Assembly (NCBI GenBank): GCA_004173255.1
Contig: SDZZ01000001.1
Span: 1-33,242 of the forward strand
Length of the DNA: 33,242 bases
Direction of reading: 5' to 3'
Source: Chitinophagaceae bacterium
GTDB taxonomy: Bacteria; Bacteroidota; Bacteroidia; Chitinophagales; Chitinophagaceae
Shown: piece by piece, positions 8,448-16,424 of the stretch
Layout of the letters: each line of letters starts with the position of its first letter
How positions within the stretch are numbered: the stretch's first letter is position 1
Position numbers and translations under genes: made by a program
Notes under the pieces: generated by a model
What the model was told of the DNA's origin: nothing
What the model saw: only the letters and a program-made list of their open reading frames with translations
Database searches by the model: none

Positions 8448-8473
8448 GGGGTATGTTAAGCCATTGTTACCCC
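8448..8473. promoter_or_regulatory. Inverted repeat in the divergent receptor/uvrA-like promoter region
   Basis: GGGGTA (8448-8453) and TACCCC (8468-8473) form perfect 6-base arms around 14 bases. It lies just upstream of a poor -7-like box on the minus strand (TACTTTCG, about 8437-8444) that could serve the receptor gene. It may be an operator for phosphate- or inositol-responsive control. The regulator is unknown. Confidence 0.35.
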
Positions 8474-8532
8474 AATGTGAGCAAAACGTTACGGCTGCGA
8501 AGGCGGGGGCATGAAGTTTGCAAATTACCTGT

Positions 8533-11055
8533 ATGGACAAACAGCAGTCGGACAATGGATACATAGAAGTTCATGGCGCAAGGGAACACAACCTGAAAAA
8601 TGTTTCTGTGAAAATCCCCAGGAATGCACTGGTTGTTTTCACTGGTGTTTCCGGGTCGGGCAAATCGTCACTTGCATTCGGCACGTTGTACGCGGAGGCC
8701 CAGCGACGCTATCTCGAATCGGTATCACCCTATGCAAGAAGATTGTTTAACCAGATGTCGGTGCCGGAAGTGGATAGCATTGCCGGACTACCTCCGGCCA
8801 TCGCGTTGCAGCAGCAGCGCGGTTCGGGTACTACCCGTTCATCGGTAGGAAGTGTTACCACCTTGTCGAACCTGCTGCGCATGTTGTATTCAAGGGCGGG
8901 CGACTATCCCAAAGGCCAATCCATTATTTATGCTGAAGCATTTTCACCAAATACGCCCGAAGGCGCCTGCGGTAATTGCCACGGGCTTGGAAGGGTGTAT
9001 GAAGTAACAGAGGAATCGATGGTTCCTGACCCGGGGCTCACTATCCGTGACCGCGCGGTTGCTGCCTGGCCTGTTGCGTGGCAGGGACAGAACCTGCGGG
9101 ACATACTGACCACCATGGGTATCGATATTGATGTGCCGTGGCAACAGTTGCCCAAAAAAACGCGTGACTGGATCCTGTTTACCGATGAACAGCCCGTGGT
9201 ACCGGTGTATCCGGGTTTTGGATTGAAAGAAGTGAAAGAGGCTATCCGTTCAAAAATGACACCCGGATACAAAGGCACCTTTACCGGCGCAAGGAAATAT
9301 GTGTTACACACATTTGCCACTACGCAGAGTGCACTGATGAAACGAAGGGTTTCACAATATATGATCAGTGCCGTGTGCCCGGTGTGTCATGGTAAGAGGT
9401 TAAAGAAAGAATCATTGTCGGTCCGTTTTGCAGGATATGATATAGCCGATATTTCCCGGATCCCGTTAAAAAAACTCGCTGCCGTGTTCGCGCCCTTCGC
9501 ATCGGCAACCTACCTGCAGGATGCCACCGATAAAGAGCATCCCGAAAAAGAAGTGGTGCGTTCGCGTATTGCGCAGGACCTGACCGGCAGGCTGCAGCTC
9601 CTGCTGCAGCTGGGTCTCGGATATCTCACGCTCGAACGCAGTACGCCCACCCTTTCGCCGGGTGAATTGCAACGGCTGCGACTGGCCACGCAAATCCATT
9701 CCAATCTTTTCGGGGTAGTGTATGTGCTGGACGAACCATCTGCCGGCCTGCACCCCGCCGATACCCAGGCATTGCTCAACGCGCTTGACCTGCTGAAGTC
9801 GGCCGGCAATTCCATATTTGTAGTGGAACATGAACTCGATGTGATTCGCCGGGCGGACTGGATAGTGGATGTTGGCCCCGCTGCGGGACAGCAGGGCGGC
9901 GAAATACTTTATAGCGGGAAGCCTGACGGTCTTGCGAAAATTGCTGCATCACAAACAGCAAAGTACCTCTTTAACGATCGTCCATTCAAAGGCCATCCTT
10001 CCAGGCCACCAAGCGGCCATCTTGTACTGGAAGGTATTACCAGGAATAACCTGCAGGGGATTAACCTCAAAATACCTCTTGGCGTTTTTACCAGCGTAAC
10101 CGGGGTATCCGGATCAGGGAAATCAAGTCTAATCAGCCAGGCGCTGGTTGAACTGCTCTCGACGCACCTGGGTCATGAACCTGCCGCCGAAGAACAGGAA
10201 CCCGGATTGATGGATGACACGACTGAAATCATTACCGGCGGTCGTATTGCAGCCGGCATGGAACAGGTCAAACGACTGGTGGTGGTTGACCAGAAACCAA
10301 TCGGCCGTACCCCGCGCTCCAACCTTGCAACCTACACCGGATTGTTCGATCATGTGCGCAAACTTTTCGCTGAAACAAAAATGGCGAAGTCAAGGAAGTA
10401 CGATGCAGGGCGCTTCTCATTCAATGTGGTTAAAGGCCGTTGTGAAAACTGCCAGGGCGAGGGCTTTGTGATGGTCGAGTTGCTGTTCCTGCCCAGCGTA
10501 TATGCACCATGTCCTGTCTGCAAGGGTACGCGTTACAATGAAAAGACACTCGAAGTCAGGTACCGCGACAAAAATATAGCCGAGGTACTTGATATGACGG
10601 TCGATACTGCATACCGTTTTTTTGACGAGGAAACGGCTGTAGCCCGTCCCCTGTCGGTGTTGCATGAGGTTGGACTTGGATATCTGCGCCTTGGCCAGTC
10701 GGCAACCGAACTTTCCGGTGGCGAGGCACAACGGATTAAACTGGCAAGCGAGTTGCAGCGTGTACAGAAAGGCGACTCAGTATATATCCTTGACGAACCC
10801 ACCACCGGCCTTCATCCTGCCGATGTGGAAAAACTGATGACACAACTTGATGGATTAGTGGCTGCAGGTAATACGGTCATTGCGGTGGAACATGACATGC
10901 GGGTGATTGCAGGCAGTGATCATGTAATCGATATTGGTCCGGGTGCCGGTGATGAAGGAGGAAAAGTTGTTGGTGCAGGTACGCCGCACCACATAGCAGG
11001 ATTGAAAACCAGCCGCACCGCTGCTTTCCTGGAGAGATTCCTGGCAGGCGGCTGA
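8533..11055 (+). CDS. UvrA2-type excinuclease ATPase lacking the UvrB-binding domain
   Basis: Translated from ATG 8533, the first ATG in frame, the protein has 840 residues. It has two ABC ATPase halves: Walker [10 protein letters not shown] near residues 38 and 524, signatures [12 protein letters not shown] (near 374) and [12 protein letters not shown] (near 727), and Walker [14 protein letters not shown] and [13 protein letters not shown]. Zinc-type CxxC pairs are [26 protein letters not shown] and CPVCKGTRY. Between [22 protein letters not shown] and the first CxxC only about 30 residues remain; canonical UvrA has the UvrB-binding insertion and another CxxC there. That defines the UvrA2 class, linked to tolerance of DNA adducts or to drug resistance without direct UvrB loading. 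It ends 5 bp from the convergent DUF4130 gene. Confidence 0.92.
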   Translation: MDKQQSDNGYIEVHGAREHNLKNVSVKIPRNALVVFTGVSGSGKSSLAFGTLYAEAQRRYLESVSPYARRLFNQMSVPEVDSIAGLPPAIALQQQRGSGTTRSSVGSVTTLSNLLRMLYSRAGDYPKGQSIIYAEAFSPNTPEGACGNCHGLGRVYEVTEESMVPDPGLTIRDRAVAAWPVAWQGQNLRDILTTMGIDIDVPWQQLPKKTRDWILFTDEQPVVPVYPGFGLKEVKEAIRSKMTPGYKGTFTGARKYVLHTFATTQSALMKRRVSQYMISAVCPVCHGKRLKKESLSVRFAGYDIADISRIPLKKLAAVFAPFASATYLQDATDKEHPEKEVVRSRIAQDLTGRLQLLLQLGLGYLTLERSTPTLSPGELQRLRLATQIHSNLFGVVYVLDEPSAGLHPADTQALLNALDLLKSAGNSIFVVEHELDVIRRADWIVDVGPAAGQQGGEILYSGKPDGLAKIAASQTAKYLFNDRPFKGHPSRPPSGHLVLEGITRNNLQGINLKIPLGVFTSVTGVSGSGKSSLISQALVELLSTHLGHEPAAEEQEPGLMDDTTEIITGGRIAAGMEQVKRLVVVDQKPIGRTPRSNLATYTGLFDHVRKLFAETKMAKSRKYDAGRFSFNVVKGRCENCQGEGFVMVELLFLPSVYAPCPVCKGTRYNEKTLEVRYRDKNIAEVLDMTVDTAYRFFDEETAVARPLSVLHEVGLGYLRLGQSATELSGGEAQRIKLASELQRVQKGDSVYILDEPTTGLHPADVEKLMTQLDGLVAAGNTVIAVEHDMRVIAGSDHVIDIGPGAGDEGGKVVGAGTPHHIAGLKTSRTAAFLERFLAGG

Positions 11056-11060
11056 ACCGT

Positions 11061-11822
11061 TCACTCCAGCCCGATCGTTTTTTCCGTGAGGAATTTCCAG
11101 TAACGTTTCGGCATGTGCCGGAGATGCAGTTTTGTATTTTTCCGTTCCTTGATATTGACATGGGTGAAATAATGCCCCCACATCCGCTGGAAAGCTTTTT
11201 CCGTTTCATTCAACGCCACTTCTGCTACATCACCCGCATCTTCACTGATGGTTACCGATTCCACTTTTTGCAGGTCATGATATAAACCATACTTGCGGCG
11301 CTGGTCGAAGATCATCCATCGCTGGTCCGCATACCGCGACTGGAAATGTTTCCTGAGCAGCGGCAATACATTAAAGTCAGGATCAATCTCGGCAAAATAC
11401 AACCCATCCTCCGACAAACGGAAACGGATAAATGCTTCCATCCTGTGTTTTTCACGGTGCACCTTACGTGCCATATCTGTCAGGTACTTCACGGCCGGAT
11501 GTGCGTGGTCATCCTCGGCACCTTGCACCGGGCCCAGTATATGGCGGATATAATGGAGCACATAGTTTTCCATACCGGGTTGTCCGGAAAGAAAGGTGTA
11601 GTAAATTTTATTGAGGTCCGATTTCTGTAACCGGGCGGCCAGTTTCTTAAAAACGCGGCCCGCACGTAATGGGTCGGACTCCACCAGTTTTGTTTCATCA
11701 AACAAACCTTCCTGGCTGAAACCTGCCGGACAAATCCTGGCGTTCTCATCCTTTAATACATAAACCTCGAAGACCGCGGTAAGCAGGCCTTCGAAGCTAT
11801 GGTCGTATACATAGGAAGCCAT
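11061..11822 (-). CDS. DUF4130 (TIGR03915-type) probable DNA metabolism protein
   Basis: The 253-residue protein matches in layout the DUF4130 family: start YVYDHSFEGLLTAVFEVY, central FLSGQPGMENYVLHYI, then HREKHRMEAFIRFR, YFAEIDPDFNVLPLL, HFQSRYADQRWMIFD and a C-terminal RHMPKRYWKFLTEK. In other bacteria this domain is fused to UdgX-type uracil-DNA-binding proteins or sits beside the radical SAM partner found here; its biochemical role is unknown. Its ATG overlaps the stop of the radical SAM gene by one base (TAATG), so translation is probably coupled. Confidence 0.9.
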   Translation of the reverse strand: MASYVYDHSFEGLLTAVFEVYVLKDENARICPAGFSQEGLFDETKLVESDPLRAGRVFKKLAARLQKSDLNKIYYTFLSGQPGMENYVLHYIRHILGPVQGAEDDHAHPAVKYLTDMARKVHREKHRMEAFIRFRLSEDGLYFAEIDPDFNVLPLLRKHFQSRYADQRWMIFDQRRKYGLYHDLQKVESVTISEDAGDVAEVALNETEKAFQRMWGHYFTHVNIKERKNTKLHLRHMPKRYWKFLTEKTIGLE

Positions 11823-13078
11823 TAGAACAATGCCATTTGGGAGGACAAAACTGGTTTGTATTTACTGTCGCACTCCGCAAGGATTTTTGCCCGCACCTGT
11901 TCAATCGTATTTTCTTTCTGCGGATAAATAGACCGGTCCCCGGCCAGGAAATGTTTTGCACGATTGTAGGCAATGCCCATTTTTTTCAAATGATCACTTG
12001 TGAGATGACGGAATTTCCTGGCCGCAACTATTTTTAAGGCCGATCCGATCCCGATACCAGGCACCCGTTTAATGAGCCACAGGTCAGCCTTGTTTACATC
12101 AATCGGGAACATGTTCATATTCCTCAATGCCCATCCCAGTTTCGGATCAATATCCAGCGGCAGGTCCGGTTGCTCGGTAGTTACAATTTCATTCACATTA
12201 AAACCGTAAAAACGGAGCAGCCAGTCGGCCTGGTACAACCTGTTCTCCCTGATTACCGGCACCGGTGTACCCAACACCGGTAAGCGGTTGTCATTACTAA
12301 CAGGTACATAGCCGGAATAATACACCCGTTTCATATTCATTTTACCGTAAAACTGGTTAGCCAGCTGCAACACCTGCCAGTCTGTTTCGTTGCTGGCACC
12401 AATGACCATCTGCGTACTCTGACCAGCTGGTGCAAAGAGCGGGGTGGATTTGATTGTTTTTTTATCCTCCCGGTTTTGCAGGATAGCGCCTTTCAGGTAT
12501 TTCATCGGATGGATCATGTCCGCCCTGTTTTTCTCTGGCGCCAGTAGCTTCAACCCCTGCTCGGTTGGCATTTCAATATTAACACTGAGACGGTCGGCAT
12601 ACAGACCTGCTTCGTGCATCAACTCAGGACTTGCGCCAGGAATCGTTTTCAGGTGGATGTAACCGTTGAATTTATGTTCGGTACGCAACTTTTTTGCTAC
12701 CAGAACCAGCCGTTCCATCGTATAATCGGCGTTGGAAAAAATACCCGAGCTCAGGAACAAACCCTCAATATAATTGCGCCGGTAAAAATTGATGGTGAGA
12801 TCAACCACTTCCTGTACGGTGAATGCCGCTCGTTTCTGGTCATTCGACTTGCGGTTGATACAATACGCGCAATCAAAAATGCAATGGTTGGTAAGAAGGA
12901 TTTTCAGCAACGACACACAGCGTCCGTCTTCCGTGTATGCATGACAGATGCCCATGCCCGTTGCATTGCCCAGCCCCTTATTGTGATTGGTCCTTTTGCT
13001 CCCGCTGGAGGAGCAGGACACATCATATTTGGCGGCATCTGCAAGGATGCCCAGCTTCTCCTGGATTCGTTCCCACAT
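11822..13078 (-). CDS. Putative DNA modification/repair radical SAM protein (TIGR03916-type)
   Basis: The 418-residue protein has the radical SAM cluster motif CIFDCAYC (Cys66, Cys70, Cys73), which binds a [4Fe-4S] cluster and S-adenosylmethionine. A TIM-barrel-like core follows (LFLSSGIFSNADYTMERL, GYIHLKTIPGASPELM, DRLSVNIEMPTEQGLKLLAP). The C-terminus has a helix-hairpin-helix-like DNA-binding segment (VNKADLWLIKRVPGIGIGSA). This architecture, always paired with a DUF4130 protein, is annotated as a DNA modification or repair enzyme; the reaction is not known. It is first in a two-gene operon, and a perfect 7-base inverted repeat lies 31 bp upstream. The convergent UvrA2-like neighbour adds to a repair theme. 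Confidence 0.92.
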   Translation of the reverse strand: MWERIQEKLGILADAAKYDVSCSSSGSKRTNHNKGLGNATGMGICHAYTEDGRCVSLLKILLTNHCIFDCAYCINRKSNDQKRAAFTVQEVVDLTINFYRRNYIEGLFLSSGIFSNADYTMERLVLVAKKLRTEHKFNGYIHLKTIPGASPELMHEAGLYADRLSVNIEMPTEQGLKLLAPEKNRADMIHPMKYLKGAILQNREDKKTIKSTPLFAPAGQSTQMVIGASNETDWQVLQLANQFYGKMNMKRVYYSGYVPVSNDNRLPVLGTPVPVIRENRLYQADWLLRFYGFNVNEIVTTEQPDLPLDIDPKLGWALRNMNMFPIDVNKADLWLIKRVPGIGIGSALKIVAARKFRHLTSDHLKKMGIAYNRAKHFLAGDRSIYPQKENTIEQVRAKILAECDSKYKPVLSSQMALF

Positions 13079-13108
13079 GAATGCAAGTTAACGCATAATA
13101 CTAACTTG

Positions 13109-13124
13109 TTTAGCAGTTGCTAAA
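13109..13124. promoter_or_regulatory. Palindromic operator candidate upstream of the radical SAM operon
   Basis: TTTAGCA (13109-13115) and TGCTAAA (13118-13124) are perfect inverted arms around GT. The site is 31 bp upstream of the radical SAM ATG at 13078, a position that suits a repressor. The regulator is unknown; a LexA-like or other damage-responsive factor is one possibility (inference). Confidence 0.45.
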
Positions 13125-13190
13125 GAAATTATCATATATTTTATTCTGTTATTTCTACGGGAAAAACAGGAGTGGCGCGGGTCCCGGCGA

Positions 13191-14195
13191 TTATGACTGC
13201 CGGATGATAAGGTCGGCTGTCAGCAGCACGCGTTCCGAACCAACCGTTCCATTGATCCTGCTGAGGAGCAGGCGGGTAGCCTGTTGACCCATTTCCATCA
13301 GTGGCTGGGAAACGTAACTGACGGGAGCATGAAAGAAATCAAACACTTCGCTTTGGTCGAACGAGAGCAGCCAGAGATCGGATGGATTTTTTACCCGGTT
13401 TGTGTCGAGGTATTTTAATGCTGACGATGCTATCCGGTTTGAACCAAACACAATGGCATCAACCGGTTTTTTTAAATTCAACAGGACAGACATTGCGTGA
13501 TGGATTTCTGCCTGGTCATTGTGGATGCCGACCAGTTGTTTCCATTGATCCGGCGGTTTGATATTGTTGCCGGCGAGTGCCTGCCCGTAACCGGTGATGC
13601 GATCCTGCAGGTGCTGGAGTGCGGAATCATAGGTAATCATGCCTATGCGTTGGCGGCCGCAGCGGATAAGGTGTTCCACTGCCCTGAATGAGGCCTGTTC
13701 ATTATCGATGCAGATACTGTCGCAACTGATATCCGGAAAGTACCGGTCGACCAGCACGAATGGAATGCCCTGTTTTTTTAACTGGCGAACCTGGTCGTCG
13801 GCCCCTGCGGGTGGGCAAATAATCAGCCCATCGACCTGGCGGTTCCGGAGGGCGGTGATCAGTTTCGCCGACTTTACTTCACTCTCATCCGAACTTCCGA
13901 AGATTACCGTATAGCCCAAACGGTCTGCCTCGTCTTCGATAATGCGGGCGAGCATGGAAGAAAACGGGTTGGAGATGTCGGCCACCACCAGGCCAATGGT
14001 ATTGGTGCGGCTGGTCTTCAGGCTGCGCGCAAGATGGTTGGGATGGTAGTTCAGTTTCTCGGCCGCGTCCCGGATCTTTTTTGCCACTTCCTTACTGATC
14101 CGGCCCTCCATCCGTCCGTTCAGCACATAGGACACCAGCGCGGTGGAAACCCCTACTTTGCTGGCAATATCTTTTAAAGAAGTCTTTTTTTGCAT
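13191..14195 (-). CDS. LacI-family transcriptional regulator
   Basis: The 334-residue protein begins with a LacI-type helix-turn-helix (SLKDIASKVGVSTALVSYVL, residues 6-25), then the hinge helix (HPNHLARSLK) and a periplasmic-binding-protein-like effector domain (TIGLVVADISNPFSSMLARI, VDGLIICPPAG, IPFVLVDRYFPDI, LLSFDQSEVF). LacI proteins bind palindromes with a central CG and respond to sugars or their phosphates. Three such sites lie in the 136-bp divergent region, one only 11 bp upstream of its own start, so autoregulation is likely. The sugar is unknown; a fructan sugar is possible given the GH32 gene about 2 kb away, but no site of this type was seen at that gene. Confidence 0.93.
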   Translation of the reverse strand: MQKKTSLKDIASKVGVSTALVSYVLNGRMEGRISKEVAKKIRDAAEKLNYHPNHLARSLKTSRTNTIGLVVADISNPFSSMLARIIEDEADRLGYTVIFGSSDESEVKSAKLITALRNRQVDGLIICPPAGADDQVRQLKKQGIPFVLVDRYFPDISCDSICIDNEQASFRAVEHLIRCGRQRIGMITYDSALQHLQDRITGYGQALAGNNIKPPDQWKQLVGIHNDQAEIHHAMSVLLNLKKPVDAIVFGSNRIASSALKYLDTNRVKNPSDLWLLSFDQSEVFDFFHAPVSYVSQPLMEMGQQATRLLLSRINGTVGSERVLLTADLIIRQS

Positions 14196-14206
14196 AAACA
14201 GGCGGG

Positions 14207-14220
14207 TTAAAACGTTAACA
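14207..14220. promoter_or_regulatory. LacI/cre-like operator 1
   Basis: TTAAAACGTTAACA matches 13 of 14 positions of the LacI/CcpA-type consensus TGWAANCGNTNWCA. It overlaps the inverted repeat GTTAA-N4-TTAAC (14206-14219) and lies just upstream of the regulator's own ATG at 14195. Confidence 0.65.
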
Positions 14221-14242
14221 GGATGCTATAATCCCGCCGGGC

Positions 14243-14256
14243 TGAAAGCGTTGACA
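14243..14256. promoter_or_regulatory. LacI/cre-like operator 2
   Basis: TGAAAGCGTTGACA matches all 14 positions of the consensus TGWAANCGNTNWCA. Its centre is 36 bp from operator 1. The 14 bases AAAACGTTAACAGG at site 1 recur here as AAAGCGTTGACAGG. Confidence 0.65.
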
Positions 14257-14264
14257 GGCGGACG

Positions 14265-14278
14265 TTTAATCGTTTAAA
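14265..14278. promoter_or_regulatory. LacI/cre-like operator 3
   Basis: TTTAATCGTTTAAA matches 12 of 14 consensus positions and sits inside the perfect inverted repeat GTTTAA-TCGT-TTAAAC (14264-14279). Its centre is 22 bp from operator 2. It lies in the spacer just upstream of the -7 box at 14289, so a bound repressor would block that promoter. Confidence 0.6.
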
Positions 14279-14288
14279 CAAATTTACG

Positions 14289-14296
14289 TATCTTTG
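14289..14296 (+). promoter_or_regulatory. Bacteroidota -7 promoter box of the MgsA-like gene
   Basis: TATCTTTG fits the Bacteroidota sigma-A -7 consensus TAnnTTTG and lies 35 bp upstream of the ATG at 14332. No clean TTG -33 element stands at the usual distance; the region is instead occupied by operator 3. Confidence 0.55.
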
Positions 14297-14331
14297 GTGC
14301 AACAAATCCTGGAAAACCAAAAAAATAAATT

Positions 14332-14775
14332 ATGAACAACACAAATAAAGACAAGAAAGCAAAACGTGTAGCGATCATCGCAAACACCAACCACAAGACC
14401 CATCTTATTGAGTGGGCATTTAACAACAGGGAAGTATTAAGCCAGCAGGAAATCTTCGCAAATGGCAAAACAGCACTCGTACTGGAAGGCACATTGAATA
14501 CGCCGGTTACTGAACTGGCCTCCCGTACATTGGGAGGTTACAGGGACCTGACCAAACTGATCAGCCGCGGACTGATGGATGTACTGATTATCCTGAATGC
14601 CGACAAGATCAGTGAAAAGCGGCAGAAGCAGATCAGTGAACTGCTTCACATTGCAATGGAGCAGAACATCGTGGTGGCAGTAAACCAGGCCACAGCAGAT
14701 ATTGTGATCAGTACCCTTGCCGCGGAGGCTGCGGGTTCAGGCGATAATGCCAGCCGGCTCAGCGCGGTTGTTTAG
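14332..14775 (+). CDS. Methylglyoxal-synthase-fold protein without catalytic residues
   Basis: The 147-residue protein aligns along its length with MgsA. Shared blocks are RVAIIANTNHK, LIEWAFNNREVLSQQEIFA, LGG, ISRGLMDVLII and IVVAVNQATADIVIS. MgsA turns dihydroxyacetone phosphate into methylglyoxal. Compared from memory with E. coli MgsA, the active-site AHDH is ANTN here, the GGDQQ catalytic Asp is replaced (GGYRD), the TGTTG phosphate-binding loop is NGKTA, and the FFWDPL and PHDPD segments are lost. It is therefore probably not a synthase; a phosphate-sugar sensor or a scaffold is possible (inference). It is divergent from the LacI gene, with operators between, and ends at a strong terminator. 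Confidence 0.8.
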   Translation: MNNTNKDKKAKRVAIIANTNHKTHLIEWAFNNREVLSQQEIFANGKTALVLEGTLNTPVTELASRTLGGYRDLTKLISRGLMDVLIILNADKISEKRQKQISELLHIAMEQNIVVAVNQATADIVISTLAAEAAGSGDNASRLSAVV

Positions 14776-14827
14776 GAATCCTCACAGCTAACCCTGTTTA
14801 GCAGTATCCTATAAAAGCTTAAGAAAA

Positions 14828-14868
14828 ATGGCGGCCTTCAACAGCCGCCATTTTTTATTTTTTCAATG
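14828..14868. terminator. Bidirectional rho-independent terminator
   Basis: ATGGCGGC (14828-14835) and GCCGCCAT (14844-14851) form a perfect 8-bp stem with an 8-base loop. T runs follow on the plus strand and, as TTTTTCTT, on the minus strand. It serves both the MgsA-like gene and the convergent GH32 gene, whose stop (14855-14857) lies in the T run. Confidence 0.9.
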
Positions 14869-16399
14869 AAGTGTATTTTGCATCGGACACCGCGTTTGGC
14901 GATGCCGGGGTAATGGTTGTTTTATCAAACGGAACTGAGGGGAAAAAAATGTCGGTCATGACCGTCAGTCCGCCATCGGCAAACAATTCAACCGAAGCCA
15001 CATCGACCACCAGTTGCAATGGGATTACATCAGTGGTTGCGATTCTGGGTGCCCAGTGCCTTGCGGCAAAACGCGGATCGAATGCGCTGTTACCCGCGGC
15101 CGTACGATCCATGTAAAACCGGTTCGACCCCTTATCATAACCAATCACAAACTTTTCGGCTTTCGCATTGGAAAGGGTTACCTGGAAGTCTTCTGCCCTG
15201 ATGCCGAACTGGAGGCGGTAGGTGCTGTCTTTCCGGTCCAGCACCAGCGGACGTGGTTCCTTATTGGTAGAAGACGCTGCATTGATACCGAAGTCAGTTT
15301 CGGGTTTACCTTTTTTATCCAGTTCGGGCACCGGCCGGGAGGCGAGGTAAGGCTTCCCTCCTGCTTCCTGCAGGAACAGTTCGCGGGGAAGTGTCATTGC
15401 ACTTCTCCATTTTTCGGTGGGTACTTTTTCGGCATAAAACCAGTTGCTCATCCATCCGACAAAGATGGTGCGATCGCCGGTGTTGGACATGGTTACCCCA
15501 GCGTAATTATCGGTGCCATAGTCAATGAACCGGGTGCTGGTATCGGATGGAATAAATTCTTTCCCGTTAAAATCACCGACGAAGTATTGTGTGGCGGATC
15601 CCCCGTTGGGTCCACCCGGGTTGATACTGACTAGCAGCACCCATACATCATTGCCCTTATAACGGAGGGGGAACAGGTCCGGGCATTCCCACACGCCGCC
15701 ATGCGCACCAAGGGTGGCACCAAATTCACTCAGTTTGCTCCAGTCTTTCAGGTTGGTTGATGCATAAAAAGTAATCCGGTCTTTTGTGGCAAGCGTCATT
15801 ACCCATTTGCTGATCTTTTTATTCCAGTTTACTTTCGGATCGCGGAAATCCACAATACCGGGGTTCTTCAACACGGGATTGTGCTCGTACTTAGTCCATG
15901 TCATGCCGTTGTCGAGGCTATAGGCAAGGCTCTGCGACTGGTAATCGTTTCGTTTTGCGTCTGCACCTTTCGGATCATGATGGGTGAAGATGGCCACAAC
16001 CGGCGTTTTACCATCCTTGCCAAATCCGCTGGTGTTGTCTTTGTCCACCACCGCACTGCCGGAAAAAATATAACCGAGGCTGTCGGGGAACAGGGCTACA
16101 GCTTCTTCTTTCCAGTTGACCAGGTCGGTGGAGGTTGCATGTCCCCAGTGCATCGGGCCCCATTTGGTGTCGCCGGGATAGTACTGGAAGTACAGGTTAT
16201 ACACCCCATCGAGGTAGAACATTCCATTCGGATCATTCATCCAGTGTGCTGCGGGGGAAAAATGAAACTGGGGACGGTATCTTTCTGTAGCCTGCGGGAT
16301 GTTGATGGAAGAATCGGCATCCGGAACTGGCTGGGTACCTGTTTTCGATTTACAGGAATACATCCCTATGAGCAGTACAAGTAAAAGGCGATATGGCAT
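14855..16399 (-). CDS. GH32 fructan hydrolase (levanase/inulinase type), lipoprotein
   Basis: Translated from ATG 16399 the protein has 514 residues, starting with a lipoprotein signal (MPYRLLLVLLIGMYSC, Cys16). The upstream in-frame extension lacks a signal and is not used. The GH32 triad is visible: WMNDPNG with nucleophile Asp56, FRDPK with Asp187, and WECPDLF with acid/base Glu238. A C-terminal beta-sandwich follows (about 360-514). GH32 enzymes cleave beta-fructosides such as levan, inulin or sucrose by a retaining mechanism; exo-acting fructosidase is the likeliest activity. It follows the outer-membrane barrel gene by 25 bp on the same strand, although no SusCD pair for fructan is near. 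The position at the end of a metal-related gene string is odd. Confidence 0.93.
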   Translation of the reverse strand: MPYRLLLVLLIGMYSCKSKTGTQPVPDADSSINIPQATERYRPQFHFSPAAHWMNDPNGMFYLDGVYNLYFQYYPGDTKWGPMHWGHATSTDLVNWKEEAVALFPDSLGYIFSGSAVVDKDNTSGFGKDGKTPVVAIFTHHDPKGADAKRNDYQSQSLAYSLDNGMTWTKYEHNPVLKNPGIVDFRDPKVNWNKKISKWVMTLATKDRITFYASTNLKDWSKLSEFGATLGAHGGVWECPDLFPLRYKGNDVWVLLVSINPGGPNGGSATQYFVGDFNGKEFIPSDTSTRFIDYGTDNYAGVTMSNTGDRTIFVGWMSNWFYAEKVPTEKWRSAMTLPRELFLQEAGGKPYLASRPVPELDKKGKPETDFGINAASSTNKEPRPLVLDRKDSTYRLQFGIRAEDFQVTLSNAKAEKFVIGYDKGSNRFYMDRTAAGNSAFDPRFAARHWAPRIATTDVIPLQLVVDVASVELFADGGLTVMTDIFFPSVPFDKTTITPASPNAVSDAKYTSLKK

Positions 16400-16424
16400 A
16401 ACGTTGTGTTTGATCACCTGTAAA

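Noticed and set aside
8489-8512. Minus-strand mini-ORF reading MPPPSQP ahead of the TonB receptor
   Set aside because: It lies upstream of the only promoter-like box for the receptor, so it would probably not be in the mRNA; seven codons can arise by chance.
8418-8564. N-terminal extension of the TonB receptor to 8564
   Set aside because: The extra 49 residues lack a signal peptide and would cover the start of the divergent UvrA-like gene; the ATG at 8417 gives a standard signal peptide.
14791-14806. GCTAA...TTAGC inverted repeat after the MgsA-like gene, resembling part of the palindrome at 13109
   Set aside because: The match is short, lies downstream of a gene rather than in a promoter, and the strong terminator next to it explains the region.
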